Source of the DNA: Sergeia podlipaevii
Taxonomy: Eukaryota; Euglenozoa; Kinetoplastea; Trypanosomatida; Trypanosomatidae
Length of the DNA stretch: 64,000 bases
Direction: 5' to 3'
Assembly: GCA_030849805.1 (NCBI GenBank)
Contig: JASANZ010002241.1
Location: 32,820-96,819, forward strand
Under the pieces are notes generated by a model. The model worked only from the letters and a program-made list of their open reading frames with translations, had not been told where the DNA came from and searched no databases. The position numbers and the translations under genes are program-made. Positions 10,138 through 19,700 of this stretch are shown here, piece after piece. Within the stretch, counting starts at the first letter, position 1; each line of letters begins with the position of its first letter.

Positions 10138-10632
10138 CTGATGAGATTGATAAAAGAAAAAAATCGTGTACAGGTTTCATTGATTGCACCGCGCTTCTCT
10201 GTATATTTGTTTGTTGTGTTTGACAATATACAAGCACTAGAAGAAGAGAAAAGATGTCGAGAGCATCTGATGCATAGAATGATTAGTCATAGAAAAAGTA
10301 AACAATAGAAGAAATAGAAGGCAAACAAAGAAGAAGAGGAAAGAAAATGTGATGCTGCCAATAGTAAAAGAAAAAAAGAAAAAAAAATAGTGAAAAGAAA
10401 GAAAGATGAAGTGTACACTAGGCTCTCTCTTTCTCTTTCAGTCCATTTCTAGTATTCCGTCTAGCCTGCCATAGTCCTCTCTTCTCCTCTCTTTCTCCTG
10501 GTCTCTTGCTCACACACTCTCAAAGCCCTCTGTTCTTCTTTCCAACACAACGGAAGAGCTAAGCACACACACACACACACATACACGTGTGTGTGTACGT
10601 AGATATGTATCGCACGAGTGTATACAGGAGTG
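9930..10632. other. Spacer between the third amastin and the second DHHC gene
   Basis: About 0.7 kb. The left 208 bp is the duplicated leader segment; the rest is A/G-rich with (CA)n around 10565-10581. No gene seen. It should contain the 3' UTR of the DHHC gene at 10633. Confidence 0.6.
10043..10093 (-). promoter_or_regulatory. Candidate spliced-leader acceptor in the duplicated segment (right copy)
   Basis: On the minus strand a T/C tract of about 45 bases ends in TTTTTCCAG, AG at 10043-10044. The predicted leader of the frameshifted amastin is about 113 nt, all of it from the duplicated segment. Confidence 0.45.
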
Positions 10633-11568
10633 CTACACAAGGTGCTCCATATCTGCACTACTGCACGTTTCCCATAGCAAGCCACGCCCGTCACGTATCG
10701 GGGCGAAGGGGAATATCATTTTCCACCACCTTCGATCCGCCCCAAACAGATCGTAAACGTGCTCCTCCTGCGCAATTGCGTTCAGTTTCGCATGGTCGCT
10801 GGCGCCAGTTTTCTTGGCGATGTGCTTAGAGACGGAAGTTTGGCCTCGGTACGCCATAAAGAGAAAGTGACAGGCAAATGCAGCGAAGGCAATCGCCATA
10901 GCCGAGGAGAGAACCAAGGAAGTAACAATCAGCAGCACAACGCCAAAGTTGTCCTCCGCGCTCCAGAAGTCAATGTGTCCAAAGTGGGCATAGCAGCTGT
11001 ACAAGGTCGTAAAGACCACGTGGAAGGCGCCTAAAGGAATATATGCCAGAAAGAGCAGGAAGTACTTCCCGTTGTCCCGACCCACGCAGTTGTTGATCCA
11101 AGGGCAGTGGTGGTCCATGCGATACACGCAGTGATTGCACATATTGCAGTGATGGGCGTTATCCGGCTTAAACCTCTCGCATTTCCCGCAATAGCGCAGC
11201 TTTCCTTCTCTGTCTAGCTGCCTCACTTCAAAAGGATTGTCACTAAATGCCTTCCCTTCATAGACGGGAGGCCTCGCCCAGGGCTCGGCAGAGACGTACC
11301 CAGGCGCTGTGAAAATAGCAAGATAGAAATTATAATACACCATTATACCACAGAAAGCGATCATGACATGACAATAGTAGTAGTATAGCCATGACGCCGT
11401 GCCCAACACGCATGCCTGGCGCAGCTGCGTTAAGCATCCGTGGTAATATGGAATAATATTCGCCGCAATGAGAAGAACGGCAAAAACACCCCCAATGTAC
11501 CCACATCCCAGCAGGCACCACCCGACTAGTCCGCGAGGACGATAGCTATGCACATTACGAGTGCACAT
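10633..11568 (-). CDS. DHHC-type protein S-acyltransferase (palmitoyltransferase), second gene
   Basis: A 311-residue DHHC palmitoyltransferase. The cysteine-rich domain (about residues 121-171) shows the family pattern, with the catalytic DHHC at 152-155 in RMDHHCPWINNCVGRDNGK. Hydrophobic segments precede it (about 12-35 and 55-80) and follow it (about 170-190 and 210-240), a four-pass protein. A PGYVSAEPW element after the second segment corresponds to the DPG-type region. The frame is open for 41 codons further upstream, but that extension begins with TTG, so I place the start at the first ATG (11566-11568). It is shorter than the DHHC gene at 1347-2693, lacks its long charged loop and is a different paralogue. 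It lies immediately upstream, in transcription order, of the amastin group. Confidence 0.93.
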   Translation of the reverse strand: MCTRNVHSYRPRGLVGWCLLGCGYIGGVFAVLLIAANIIPYYHGCLTQLRQACVLGTASWLYYYYCHVMIAFCGIMVYYNFYLAIFTAPGYVSAEPWARPPVYEGKAFSDNPFEVRQLDREGKLRYCGKCERFKPDNAHHCNMCNHCVYRMDHHCPWINNCVGRDNGKYFLLFLAYIPLGAFHVVFTTLYSCYAHFGHIDFWSAEDNFGVVLLIVTSLVLSSAMAIAFAAFACHFLFMAYRGQTSVSKHIAKKTGASDHAKLNAIAQEEHVYDLFGADRRWWKMIFPFAPIRDGRGLLWETCSSADMEHLV

Positions 11569-12570
11569 GATACCTATGGATGGATGTATTACTGATGCAG
11601 TTGATCCTGATTCGTTTTTTTTGTAAGACGCAATGCCTTTCCACTCAGGCAGGCGCGCACGCGCAAGTTGAATAAGGAATATCACTGGCAATATATATAT
11701 ATATATATATTAGTGACTCGCAACTCTCTACGAAAAAAAAAAATAAAGAAAACAAACTATTGAACTTCTTTATTTTCAATTAGCAGCTAAAAGAAACCGC
11801 AAAGCAAAACAAAAAGATGTTATGTCTATGTTATATCGGAAAGAATGGATGCAAGTGTACGCAAACCTCAATCAAGCACAGCGCAAGAGATTAGCCTTGC
11901 TCTTTTATCCCTCTTTTCAAAAGAGTAAGTATCCACTATTGAATGTATGGTGGGTGGTATGCACATGTGCACATAGAAGGAAAAAAAAGACATTTTAAAA
12001 AAAAGGAAAAGGGGGGGGAATCGAAGAGAAGCAGCAAAAAAAAAAAAAAGGAACCAGCTTTCCTGCAGAGAAGAAATGCTTTTTCCTTTCATTCCAGAGA
12101 AGACGCTATGAAAAAGATACACACAAGGACTACGAAGGCGAATAATAATTTCTCCTGCCCTTGTATGTAGTTGTGGTCAGGTACTGGTCCTCAGGTGATG
12201 CAAACATATATATCATCTCCACACACTCACCATTGTTTTGTTTCGTTCTTTTCTTTTTTGAGTTGCGTTTCCTTTGCGCTAGTAACTTAACGAAAGAATT
12301 GAAACAAAAGAAAATTGACTCGCACGATTAGACCCCCCTAAATATGAATATGTATATACGATATATCTCTCTTCCCCTATTCACCCTAGAAAAAGTAAAT
12401 AAAAGTAAACTGCAATATCCGCTCACCCATACTAATATATAACTAATTAACACCATTTTTGAAATGATAAGTATCTCTCCGTTCCATATCACTTCTCAGA
12501 TATTTCGTTGCATTGAGGTTACTTTCAGTAATGATCCTAAAAGCCTCGTCCGCTCCCTGATAACCTCGTC

Positions 12571-12601
<31 letters not shown>

Positions 12602-12939
12602 AAAAAAAATATAAGTTTTTAAGTAAGAAGAATATCAGGGTCCCTCGTTTTCATTATGTGAGGTGGTAGACATATATATATATGTATATTTGCATTGTGA
12701 CGAGAAGATAGAGGAGGGAACATATACCCCCGCTTCTCCGGCACCACAGTCCTCAAAATCCTCCACCCCTCTCATCGCGCACAGGCGTAAAGGCGCGCAT
12801 ATAACGTGCGGTACCCATTCACACCCAGGCATACGAGCCTTTGAAAAAAAAACTACCTAAGATCACACACCCACACACACACACACTAAATAGCGAGCAC
12901 AGTAGCAGATTTTTCTCTCTCTCTCCCCGCCTCCATCCT
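11569..12939. other. Spacer between the second DHHC gene and SDH2N
   Basis: About 1.4 kb with no gene that I can support. A minus-strand T/C tract (11735-11760) with an AG at 11728-11731 is a candidate acceptor for the DHHC gene. Repeats include (TA)n at 11691-11710 and (GT)n at 12571-12598. Confidence 0.6.
12571..12598. repeat. (GT)n microsatellite
   Basis: About 14 GT units in the spacer upstream of the second DHHC gene; alternating purine-pyrimidine, capable of Z-DNA. Confidence 0.9.
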
Positions 12940-13680
12940 TTATGCCCTAGCCTTTGCCTCCTGGTTCTTAAGTGCTAGTTCGATCAGCTCAGCCACCTTG
13001 GCGTTGTCGAGCTGCAGTCCGCTGTTCTCAATACGCTCCAGCATCGACACAAGCTGGGTAACATTTCCAGACTCGGTCAGTGCGTCCACGATACGAAGCA
13101 GAGAAAGCACCTCTGTTTCTACCTTCGGGGACTTCATGCGAATGCTGTCTGCCATGAGATGGCCCTGGTCAGGGGTGATGCCATTGATGGCCTTGGACAC
13201 GATGCCGTAGCGCTCCACGATGCTATCGATCTTGTTGCGATGAAGGTTAGAGTTACGCACAAAGGGCCTGATGAAGGCATATTGCTGGAAGAAGTGTCGG
13301 AGGTCAACTACGAAGTCCTTGATGACTGGGAAGTTGGGAAGAGGGCCAACTGTGGTCACGTGCTGAGCAAAGGTAATGCAGGCAAGCGAGTTGATACCGT
13401 TGATGCTCATCGCGCAGCTGCCGCACACACCCTCGCAGCAGGAGCTACGGAAAGCTAGAGTTGGGTCCTGGTGAGCCTTCACTGCAATGAGCAGATCGAG
13501 GACCATGTAGTCGTGATGTTTGTCGTACTCGTAGCTCTCCACGCGAGAGCAGTTCTTCTCTGGGTCAAAGCGGACCAACTGGAGGATGGCCTTCCCTGCG
13601 TTGGCCTCTCCAGCGGCATCCGTGGCGGCCATGCGGCGCACCATCGTCTTATATGGCTGGGTAGACACCTTGCGAAGCAT
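12940..13680 (-). CDS. SDH2N: Succinate dehydrogenase subunit B, N-terminal half (plant-type ferredoxin domain)
   Basis: A 246-residue mitochondrial protein carrying the [2Fe-2S] domain of the complex II iron-sulfur subunit. The cluster ligands are visible as C81, C86, C89 and C101 in SSCCEGVCGSC...SLAC, preceded by the typical RFDPEK and YMVLDLL segments. The C-terminal half that would carry the [4Fe-4S] and [3Fe-4S] cysteines is absent; the remaining 120 residues are helical and polar. This matches the split SDH2 of Euglenozoa, where the second half is encoded elsewhere. The basic N-terminus (MLRKVSTQPYKTMVRRM) fits a mitochondrial targeting signal. The ATG is 19 nt from a candidate acceptor AG (13700-13701) preceded by a strong CT tract. 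SDH2C is not in this window. Confidence 0.93.
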   Translation of the reverse strand: MLRKVSTQPYKTMVRRMAATDAAGEANAGKAILQLVRFDPEKNCSRVESYEYDKHHDYMVLDLLIAVKAHQDPTLAFRSSCCEGVCGSCAMSINGINSLACITFAQHVTTVGPLPNFPVIKDFVVDLRHFFQQYAFIRPFVRNSNLHRNKIDSIVERYGIVSKAINGITPDQGHLMADSIRMKSPKVETEVLSLLRIVDALTESGNVTQLVSMLERIENSGLQLDNAKVAELIELALKNQEAKARA

Positions 13681-14356
13681 TCTTGCTCAACTTGATGCGC
13701 TGAGTATTTGTACAAGAAAAAAAACGAGAGAGAGAGAGAGAGAGATAAAAAGAATGTATCTCTATGGTCTGTCTGAGTGTAGATTTGCTTGCGTCTAGGC
13801 ACGCGTGTGTGTTTGTGTGTGTGTATCCTTTCATTTGTGAATATTCAAGTTATTAAATAATGAAAAATATGCAATAAATTGAAAGAAAGAAAGAAAGAAA
13901 GAAAGAAGGGGGAAAAGTACAGTTGAGTCAGTTATCAGTAGGAAACATTAGTGAAAGTTACAACAAAGATATAAAAATAAAAATTGTGTAGAATGGTGAA
14001 AGCCCTTCAAACCAGCAGTTCTCCTTCCTTGCCAAGAAAAAAAAAAAAGAGTGGGGAGGCCATGTTGTCTGAGCAGCTTGCGTTTTGTATGTGTCTCACT
14101 TTCGTCATCATCGAGTTGGTTGTGTGCCCTGTATCAAAAAGAAAAGGGAGAGGGAAAGAAAACAGAAACATAGCACAAACAAACATGCCCTTGGCGAGGC
14201 GTCCGAGTGGCCAACAAGTGATGAAAAACGATGGGTAAACGGATGTAGGCAAATATGTTTAAAAAAAAAAAAAAAAAATAAGCGAAACAAAGATTACTAA
14301 CAACTAAACAAAAATGGAGCCCATACATGACCACATTCCCTCTCACCTCGGTCAAC
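13681..14356. other. Spacer between SDH2N and the Mog1-like gene
   Basis: About 0.68 kb with a (GA)n acceptor region next to SDH2N, a (GAAA)n run at 13880-13907 and an A16 run near 14262-14278. No gene is supported. Confidence 0.6.
13700..13746 (-). promoter_or_regulatory. Candidate spliced-leader acceptor of SDH2N
   Basis: On the minus strand a (CT)n/T tract (13713-13746) is followed by ACAAATACTCAG with AG at 13700-13701, the first AG after the tract. Predicted leader 19 nt. Confidence 0.55.
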
Positions 14357-14974
14357 CTACGGTTCAGCCACAAAGAGGCCCCAATCTTTAATCTCAAGGG
14401 ACCCGACTGCTTCTTGAAGCATCAGAGCTGCCTCCTCCTCGGTCATCAGTCGTTCTACCATCTTCGCGTCTGAGCTCTCAGGATGAATGCGCACCGGCAC
14501 GGAGATCGACACCAACACTTCCGTCGAAATCAATGGGAGAAACCGAAGCACGGCAAGACCGACCAAGACGTCGTTCTCTCTTCCAGTTTCATTGTACTTG
14601 CATATCTTCATTACACCAGTCGTCAGAGATGCGTAGGCACACACACGGCCACTGTCAGCGGCAACACCCGATGACAGCTGCGCCAAATGCGGATAGGTCG
14701 ACGGTGGAAGCAAGGAAGTAGTGAAGGAGGTCACATTCTTCATGTCGCATGCGTTGTCGCGTGCCAACTGGGCGTAAAAGAACTTTCCTGCGTCTGCGTC
14801 CGCCACCTCACGCTCGCGGGAAAGCAGTTCTACCACGAGAGTTGCACCTGTGGAAGCATCAGAGTACACCTCTTGATTGTCCGGGACCTGGCGAAAGTCA
14901 GATATATCGACCATGCACACCGGCACTTTGCATTGCATGGCGCCACCAAAAAGCTCAACAGGTTTGTACTCCAT
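14357..14974 (-). CDS. Mog1-like Ran-binding protein
   Basis: A 205-residue soluble protein whose N-terminal half has the Mog1/RanGRF pattern: an opening ELFGGAM, the VDISDFRQVPDNQEV core and then VVELLS. Mog1 binds Ran GTPase, promotes nucleotide release and supports nuclear protein import in yeast and animals. The C-terminal half (LRFLPLISTEVLVSISVP) fits the last beta strands of the Mog1/PsbP fold. The frame is open for 44 more codons upstream, but that extension reads through intergenic low-complexity sequence, so I use the ATG at 14972-14974, directly before the conserved ELFGGAM. An AG lies two bases upstream of this ATG (14977-14978). The family call is by recognised motifs; the role in this organism is inferred. 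Confidence 0.8.
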   Translation of the reverse strand: MEYKPVELFGGAMQCKVPVCMVDISDFRQVPDNQEVYSDASTGATLVVELLSREREVADADAGKFFYAQLARDNACDMKNVTSFTTSLLPPSTYPHLAQLSSGVAADSGRVCAYASLTTGVMKICKYNETGRENDVLVGLAVLRFLPLISTEVLVSISVPVRIHPESSDAKMVERLMTEEEAALMLQEAVGSLEIKDWGLFVAEP

Positions 14975-15583
14975 TCCTATTTGTTTTTTTTTTGGTGGTG
15001 GTGCTATCTTTAAAAAAAGGATAAGTACAAGTGCGTGATTAAATATTATGTGTGCTTTAGGTACCTTTGTAAAAATTGAAGAAATAAGAAAAATGCAATA
15101 CATCAAAAAAAAAAAGAGAAAGAGAGATAGTAGAGGGGGTGATAGTAGTCAACATAGCAAAACAAAGGGATATTAACAGGAGCCAAAGGTTTTGGCATAT
15201 CAGCAAATTGACATTTGCACACTCCATCGTTGTTGCTTTTTCTTTTCTTTTCATTATAGAGAAACAATACACACACAGAAGGGAAAGCAGAAAGGTAACA
15301 CCCGGTTGCACTACTGGTGCTTCCTCCGTGTACATGTTATTGCTATTTTTATCACCATTGTATGGCTTCACTCGGAACATAGAAGAAGAAAAAAAAAAAT
15401 AGGCAAACAAAAAGCTCAAACCACATCGTGCTGCATTATACTCCATATACAGCCCTGGGTTATTCCTACCCACATCCACAAAAAGAACAAAAACTGGCAC
15501 AAAAAGACATCTTCAGAGACTGAGGCACGCGGTGGTCAGGAAACAAAAAAAAAAAGCAGTTGAGAACGAAGCTTTCCAGACTC

Positions 15584-15634
<51 letters not shown>

Positions 15635-15734
15635 GGGGGGTAGATACCGCAGCCGGTGGGTAAGGCACTACAGTAGGGAGAAAAAAAAGAAGGAAAAGGG
15701 TGCATGATGCCCTCCACCCATGTGCCTTCCTCTG
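14975..15734. other. Spacer between the Mog1-like gene and the small membrane protein gene
   Basis: About 0.76 kb. A (TA)n run at 15587-15619 passes directly into (GA)n and a G run (to about 15641). A minus-strand frame of 147 codons (15057-15500) begins with GTG and is phenylalanine/low-complexity rich, so I do not call it. Confidence 0.55.
15587..15641. repeat. Compound (AT)n-(GA)n-G run
   Basis: An AT repeat runs directly into a GA repeat and then a G run. On the coding strand it reads C-run, CT, AT. Confidence 0.85.
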
Positions 15735-16193
15735 TTAATTCTTTTTCGTCTCCGTCGTCTTCTGAATCATGCGCTGCTCATCCACCTCCGGCTGAATCAG
15801 TCTTCGCCTCGATATACGCAGCAGTCGCGTGATGTCTATCAAATGTCGCCACACCAGCACGCTGCCGTAGGCCACAAACAAAACGCACACCATCGCCTGC
15901 ACATCTGTGAAGGAAATATTTGCCTCTGCCGCACGTGTCGCAAGCAACAGAACCTTCAATGCACTAGGGAGCCCCTCAAGTGAGTTGGCCAGATCGTGTA
16001 GCTGAGTGACTATGCTGGAGCCCGTTACGCCCGCCATGAGGGAAAGCCCGGCGGCGAGGGGAAAGAGAACAAGAGCCACAGAAGTGTGTTGCGTCCATCG
16101 AGCATAAATGAGTGAGCCACTAGTGAGATACAAAGCAGTCCCCACGATAGAGACGATGGCGACCGCCGTGATAGCTAGAGAAGCCAGAAGCAT
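15735..16193 (-). CDS. Small multipass membrane protein of unknown function
   Basis: A 152-residue protein opening with a clear hydrophobic helix (residues 2-26, possibly an uncleaved signal anchor). Further hydrophobic stretches lie at about 38-60, 78-92 (weaker) and 97-117, so three or four passes are likely. The C-terminal 35 residues are basic and polar (ISRRRLIQPEVDEQR...). I recognise no family. Codon use and the clean ATG-to-stop frame in a gene-dense unit support a real gene. A candidate acceptor AG lies about 18 nt upstream of the ATG on the minus strand. The tail would probably face the cytosol by the positive-inside rule. Confidence 0.7.
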   Translation of the reverse strand: MLLASLAITAVAIVSIVGTALYLTSGSLIYARWTQHTSVALVLFPLAAGLSLMAGVTGSSIVTQLHDLANSLEGLPSALKVLLLATRAAEANISFTDVQAMVCVLFVAYGSVLVWRHLIDITRLLRISRRRLIQPEVDEQRMIQKTTETKKN

Positions 16194-16794
16194 AAAAATA
16201 AGAGGGGCAAACTACAGAAAATATTAGATATTAGGAACTATAGAAAAGAAATCAAATAAAGGGCCTGCTTCACTTTTATCAAAGACAAAAAAAAAAAGAG
16301 GCGCCACCTACAGAGAGAAACACTGATTTTGGTAGCCCGGTGTTGAATAACTATTATTGTTATAAAGAGAGGGAGAGAGAGAGGGAGAAAGAAAAGAAAA
16401 AAGCCATTTGTTGAAGAAGAGGAATAAGACAGAACTAACAAATGTATTGTGCGTGTGCGTGTGCGTGTGCGTGTGCGTGTGCAAAAAAAAAAAAAAACTT
16501 CTGTATTCGCATCTCTAGCAAACGAAATAAAAAAAAGAACACAAAAATATATATATAATATTCATTGATGCAAACTGAATAAAAAGGAAAAAGAAAAAAA
16601 ACGTTTGCTTTGATGATATGATGTTGATACAAAAACACATTCACAAAAAGCAAAATGCCAAAAAAAAAAAGAAAAAAAAATTGAGGAAAATAGCGAAATA
16701 TAGCGGCAATTAAAGATGCACTTGTGCAACGCTAACTTTGGCAAACATTTCGCCACAACTGCAATTCCTCTTACAGTCATCCATCGACTACGCA
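16194..16794. other. Spacer between the membrane protein gene and the helicase gene
   Basis: About 0.6 kb. It holds a GTGTGC-type hexanucleotide repeat at 16447-16482, several A-runs and GA-rich stretches. No gene seen. Confidence 0.6.
16447..16482. repeat. GTGTGC-type hexanucleotide tandem repeat
   Basis: About six units in the spacer next to the helicase gene; alternating purine-pyrimidine. Confidence 0.85.
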
Positions 16795-19700
16795 CTACTT
16801 GGGGGCGTTAAGGTCCTCCAGCTCCGCACGTTTCTCCATGATTTGCGCCTTCAGAAGATTCTTCGCCTCACGTATCAGCACCTGCGCGGATCGAACAGTA
16901 AAGAACTTGGCGGATTTGTTATCCGCTTGATTCAATTGCTTCACCTTGGCCACCAGCTCCTCAGGGTCTGCGGCGGCAATAAGCGTGGCGTTCTTAAAGC
17001 CAGCGTTCCACAATGTACGTGCGCGCGGTGGCTGCACTCCTTTGATCTCCATGAGGGGCACCAGGTCAGGCTTCACGCCAAACCCAAGTCGCTTGACAAA
17101 TGATGCCAGCACCGCCTCGAGGGAGTACCACTCCATGGCATGGCAGAAGCTTGTGATGGAGCTGCTGAACATAGACGCTGAGCGCATAAGAGACTGCAAC
17201 TGTCCTGCTGTAACATTGTACGTGGCCTGTACTTCAGAAAACGGTACTTCAGCAAGCACATCGGCAAGAATAAGCGTCACGTAGAAGCGGCGCGTGGTGA
17301 AAGCAATGCGTCTGCCCTCCTCCGTCGGGGGCAACCCGCCGGTACCGCCACATGCCATGGAATTAATGTATAGCTCGCTGACACCAAGTAGAGCGGCGAT
17401 CCTCTGGCGCGCCTCATCTAGACCAGACAAGGCAGCCCTATACAGCCGCCAGTCACAGTCAGTCACCTCGCGTATCGGCGTAAGGAAGTAGCATAAGTGC
17501 AAATCATCACAGAGAATAAGACCGTTGGTGCGCAGCGCCTCCAGCTCTGTGCGTACCGTCACCGCCTCTTCAATAGTGAAGCAGGACCTCACAGAAGAGC
17601 TGCCAAACGGCGTGGGACGCAGAAGCACAGAGGAAGCATCCTCTACATGCGTGTGTGCGTGTGCAGGGCCTCTGCCACCTTGCATGGTGCGAGCCGCTGC
17701 GCCTGTGCACATGGTGAAGCTGCTGGCAGCTGAATAGTGAGGCTCAATCGGTCTCTCGCCCGTGGAGTTGGCTGTGTCTTTCTCCTCCGTCGTTGGCGCT
17801 AGGGCAGTCACCGTGCGAAGAACCAGGCCAGCCTCTACAAGCTTCTCCACACAGTGCTCAAGAAGGATGTGAAGAACCTCGTGTGGTTCATACAATTCTC
17901 GTACCTCAGCGGTGGTCAGCGTAGGCGCAGCAGCTGCACTCGAGGCAGACACGAAGCTCGTGTTAGTGTTGATGCCGCGGAGTGCGTACGGCAAGAAACA
18001 GGCAGGAGTTGGGCTAGTGGCACTGCCGCTGTGGAACGCAGGAGATGCTGCAGGAGGCACTACAGAGGCCGCATTCCCCTCAGCACCACCACCACTACTT
18101 CCCTCTTCCCGTCGCCTTGTCGCCTCGTCATGGTGGCGCCGGAACACCATCGCGGCGGCTCCATCCAAAGGTCCATACGCTCGCCCACAGTAGAAAAACT
18201 TTACGAGTGCGTGCACGTCTGCCAGTGTGCGCACAAGCCGCACCCCAACACACTCCAGCACCACTCGCATGAGCCCTTCTAATTCCTCAAGCATCTGGCT
18301 CTCACATGCTTCCAGCTTCTGCTGCATGAGTCGGTGTCCCTGCGCGCGGTCACGCGAGCCCAATAAGAGGTAAGACTCTCCAAATGTATCTAGACCAGCA
18401 CGCCCGGCACGACCACACATCTGCATGTACTGCGACTTGTTAAGAAAATCGCGGCCGACGTATGGGGTGCGAAACAGCACTCGACGCGCTGGGAGATTAA
18501 CACCTGCAGCCAGAGTAGAGGTGCAGCACAGTACGCGAATCAACTTGGAGCGGTAGGCACGCTCGATAAGATCCCGCTCCTCCGCCAAAAGGCCTCCATG
18601 ATGGAAGGCCACCCCAGCTGGCACGAGCTCTGCCAGGGCCTTGGCTTCGTGATGGTCTAGACTGTGGAGGTCAGAGAAGAGGGCAGCCACTGCGGACCCA
18701 CTGTTTGGCGGAAGCAGCGGGAAGGCAGCGGAGTCCTCGAGTGCGGCCGCAGCGGTCGTAAAGTAGGGCTGCAAGCCCCCCGAGCTGGCCCCCGATGCCC
18801 CAGCCCCGCCCCGGGCCGCAAGGCCAGCCATCAAGTGTGTCTTTACTGCATTGGCGGTCGTCACGCATTGCTGTCGGCTGGCGCAGAAAATCAACACGGA
18901 CGAGTCGGGATACTCAGTGGCGAGCTGCAGCAAGGCTTCGGACTCCGTGACAGCGTCAAGAGTGCGCTCAATCACTTCGCCAGCCCCTTGCAGGACTCGG
19001 CCACCTTCCACGCTGTACTCACGTAGAGGAACAGGGCGGAAAGTCCCCTCATAGTGTGACGCCCGCAGCCACTTCGCGATAACAGGTAGGTTTGGTACAG
19101 TGGCACTCATGCCAATTATCTGCACAGGCACGGGCGTTGGAGTGGCGGGTGGACCGCACAGGACTGCTGGAGAAGACCCATCATTATCATCATCAACGAC
19201 GACGGTGACGGCAGCATTCTGCCCCTCTTCGCTATCAGTAGTGCTGGGATTAGAAATGAGAAGCAGCTTCGCAAGGAACATCTCCAGCGTAGCCCCGCGC
19301 TTACCTTCTCCCAACATGTGGAGCTCATCCACCACCACGGCCCCAATCTCGCCCTCCCTGCCCTCCTCCAGCATGTGGTTCAAGACAGAGTTAGCCTTCT
19401 CTAGCGTACAAACATAAATCGTCGGCGCTTTAGGAAGCGGGAAGCGGCCAGTTGACCCAAAATGCCCATCCACTGCAAACCCAAAGAGCTCTCCGAGAGG
19501 CTGCAAAGCGACCGTTTTCTCATCTGCAAGAGAAATGAAAGGCAGGACGAAGAAGCAGGACCTGCGGCGGTTCAGCATACAACGCAGCAGCGAGAGCTCA
19601 GCTACGAGCGTTTTACCGCCAGAGGTGGGAAGGCTGTATACAAAATTGTGTCCCGCGCGTACGTCAGGGCGAGAGAGCACCTCGTGTTGCCAGTCATATA

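Noticed and set aside
11569..11691. 41-codon extension of the second DHHC gene
   Set aside because: It begins with TTG, and the ATG at 11568 gives a normal family N-terminus.
12940..13680. SDH2N read as a truncated SDHB pseudogene
   Set aside because: A split SDH2 with separate N and C halves is established for Euglenozoa; the gene is intact.
14190..14225. A stretch resembling the 5' part and A box of a Ser/Leu tRNA (GGCGTCCGAGTGGCCAA)
   Set aside because: No anticodon stem, no B box (GGTTCGAATCC-like) and no acceptor pairing downstream; likely chance.
15057..15500. 147-codon minus-strand frame between the Mog1-like and membrane protein genes
   Set aside because: It starts with GTG, is rich in Phe/Leu from poly-T stretches and shows no domain or ordinary codon use. 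An internal shorter ATG frame with hydrophobic segments remains possible but unsupported.
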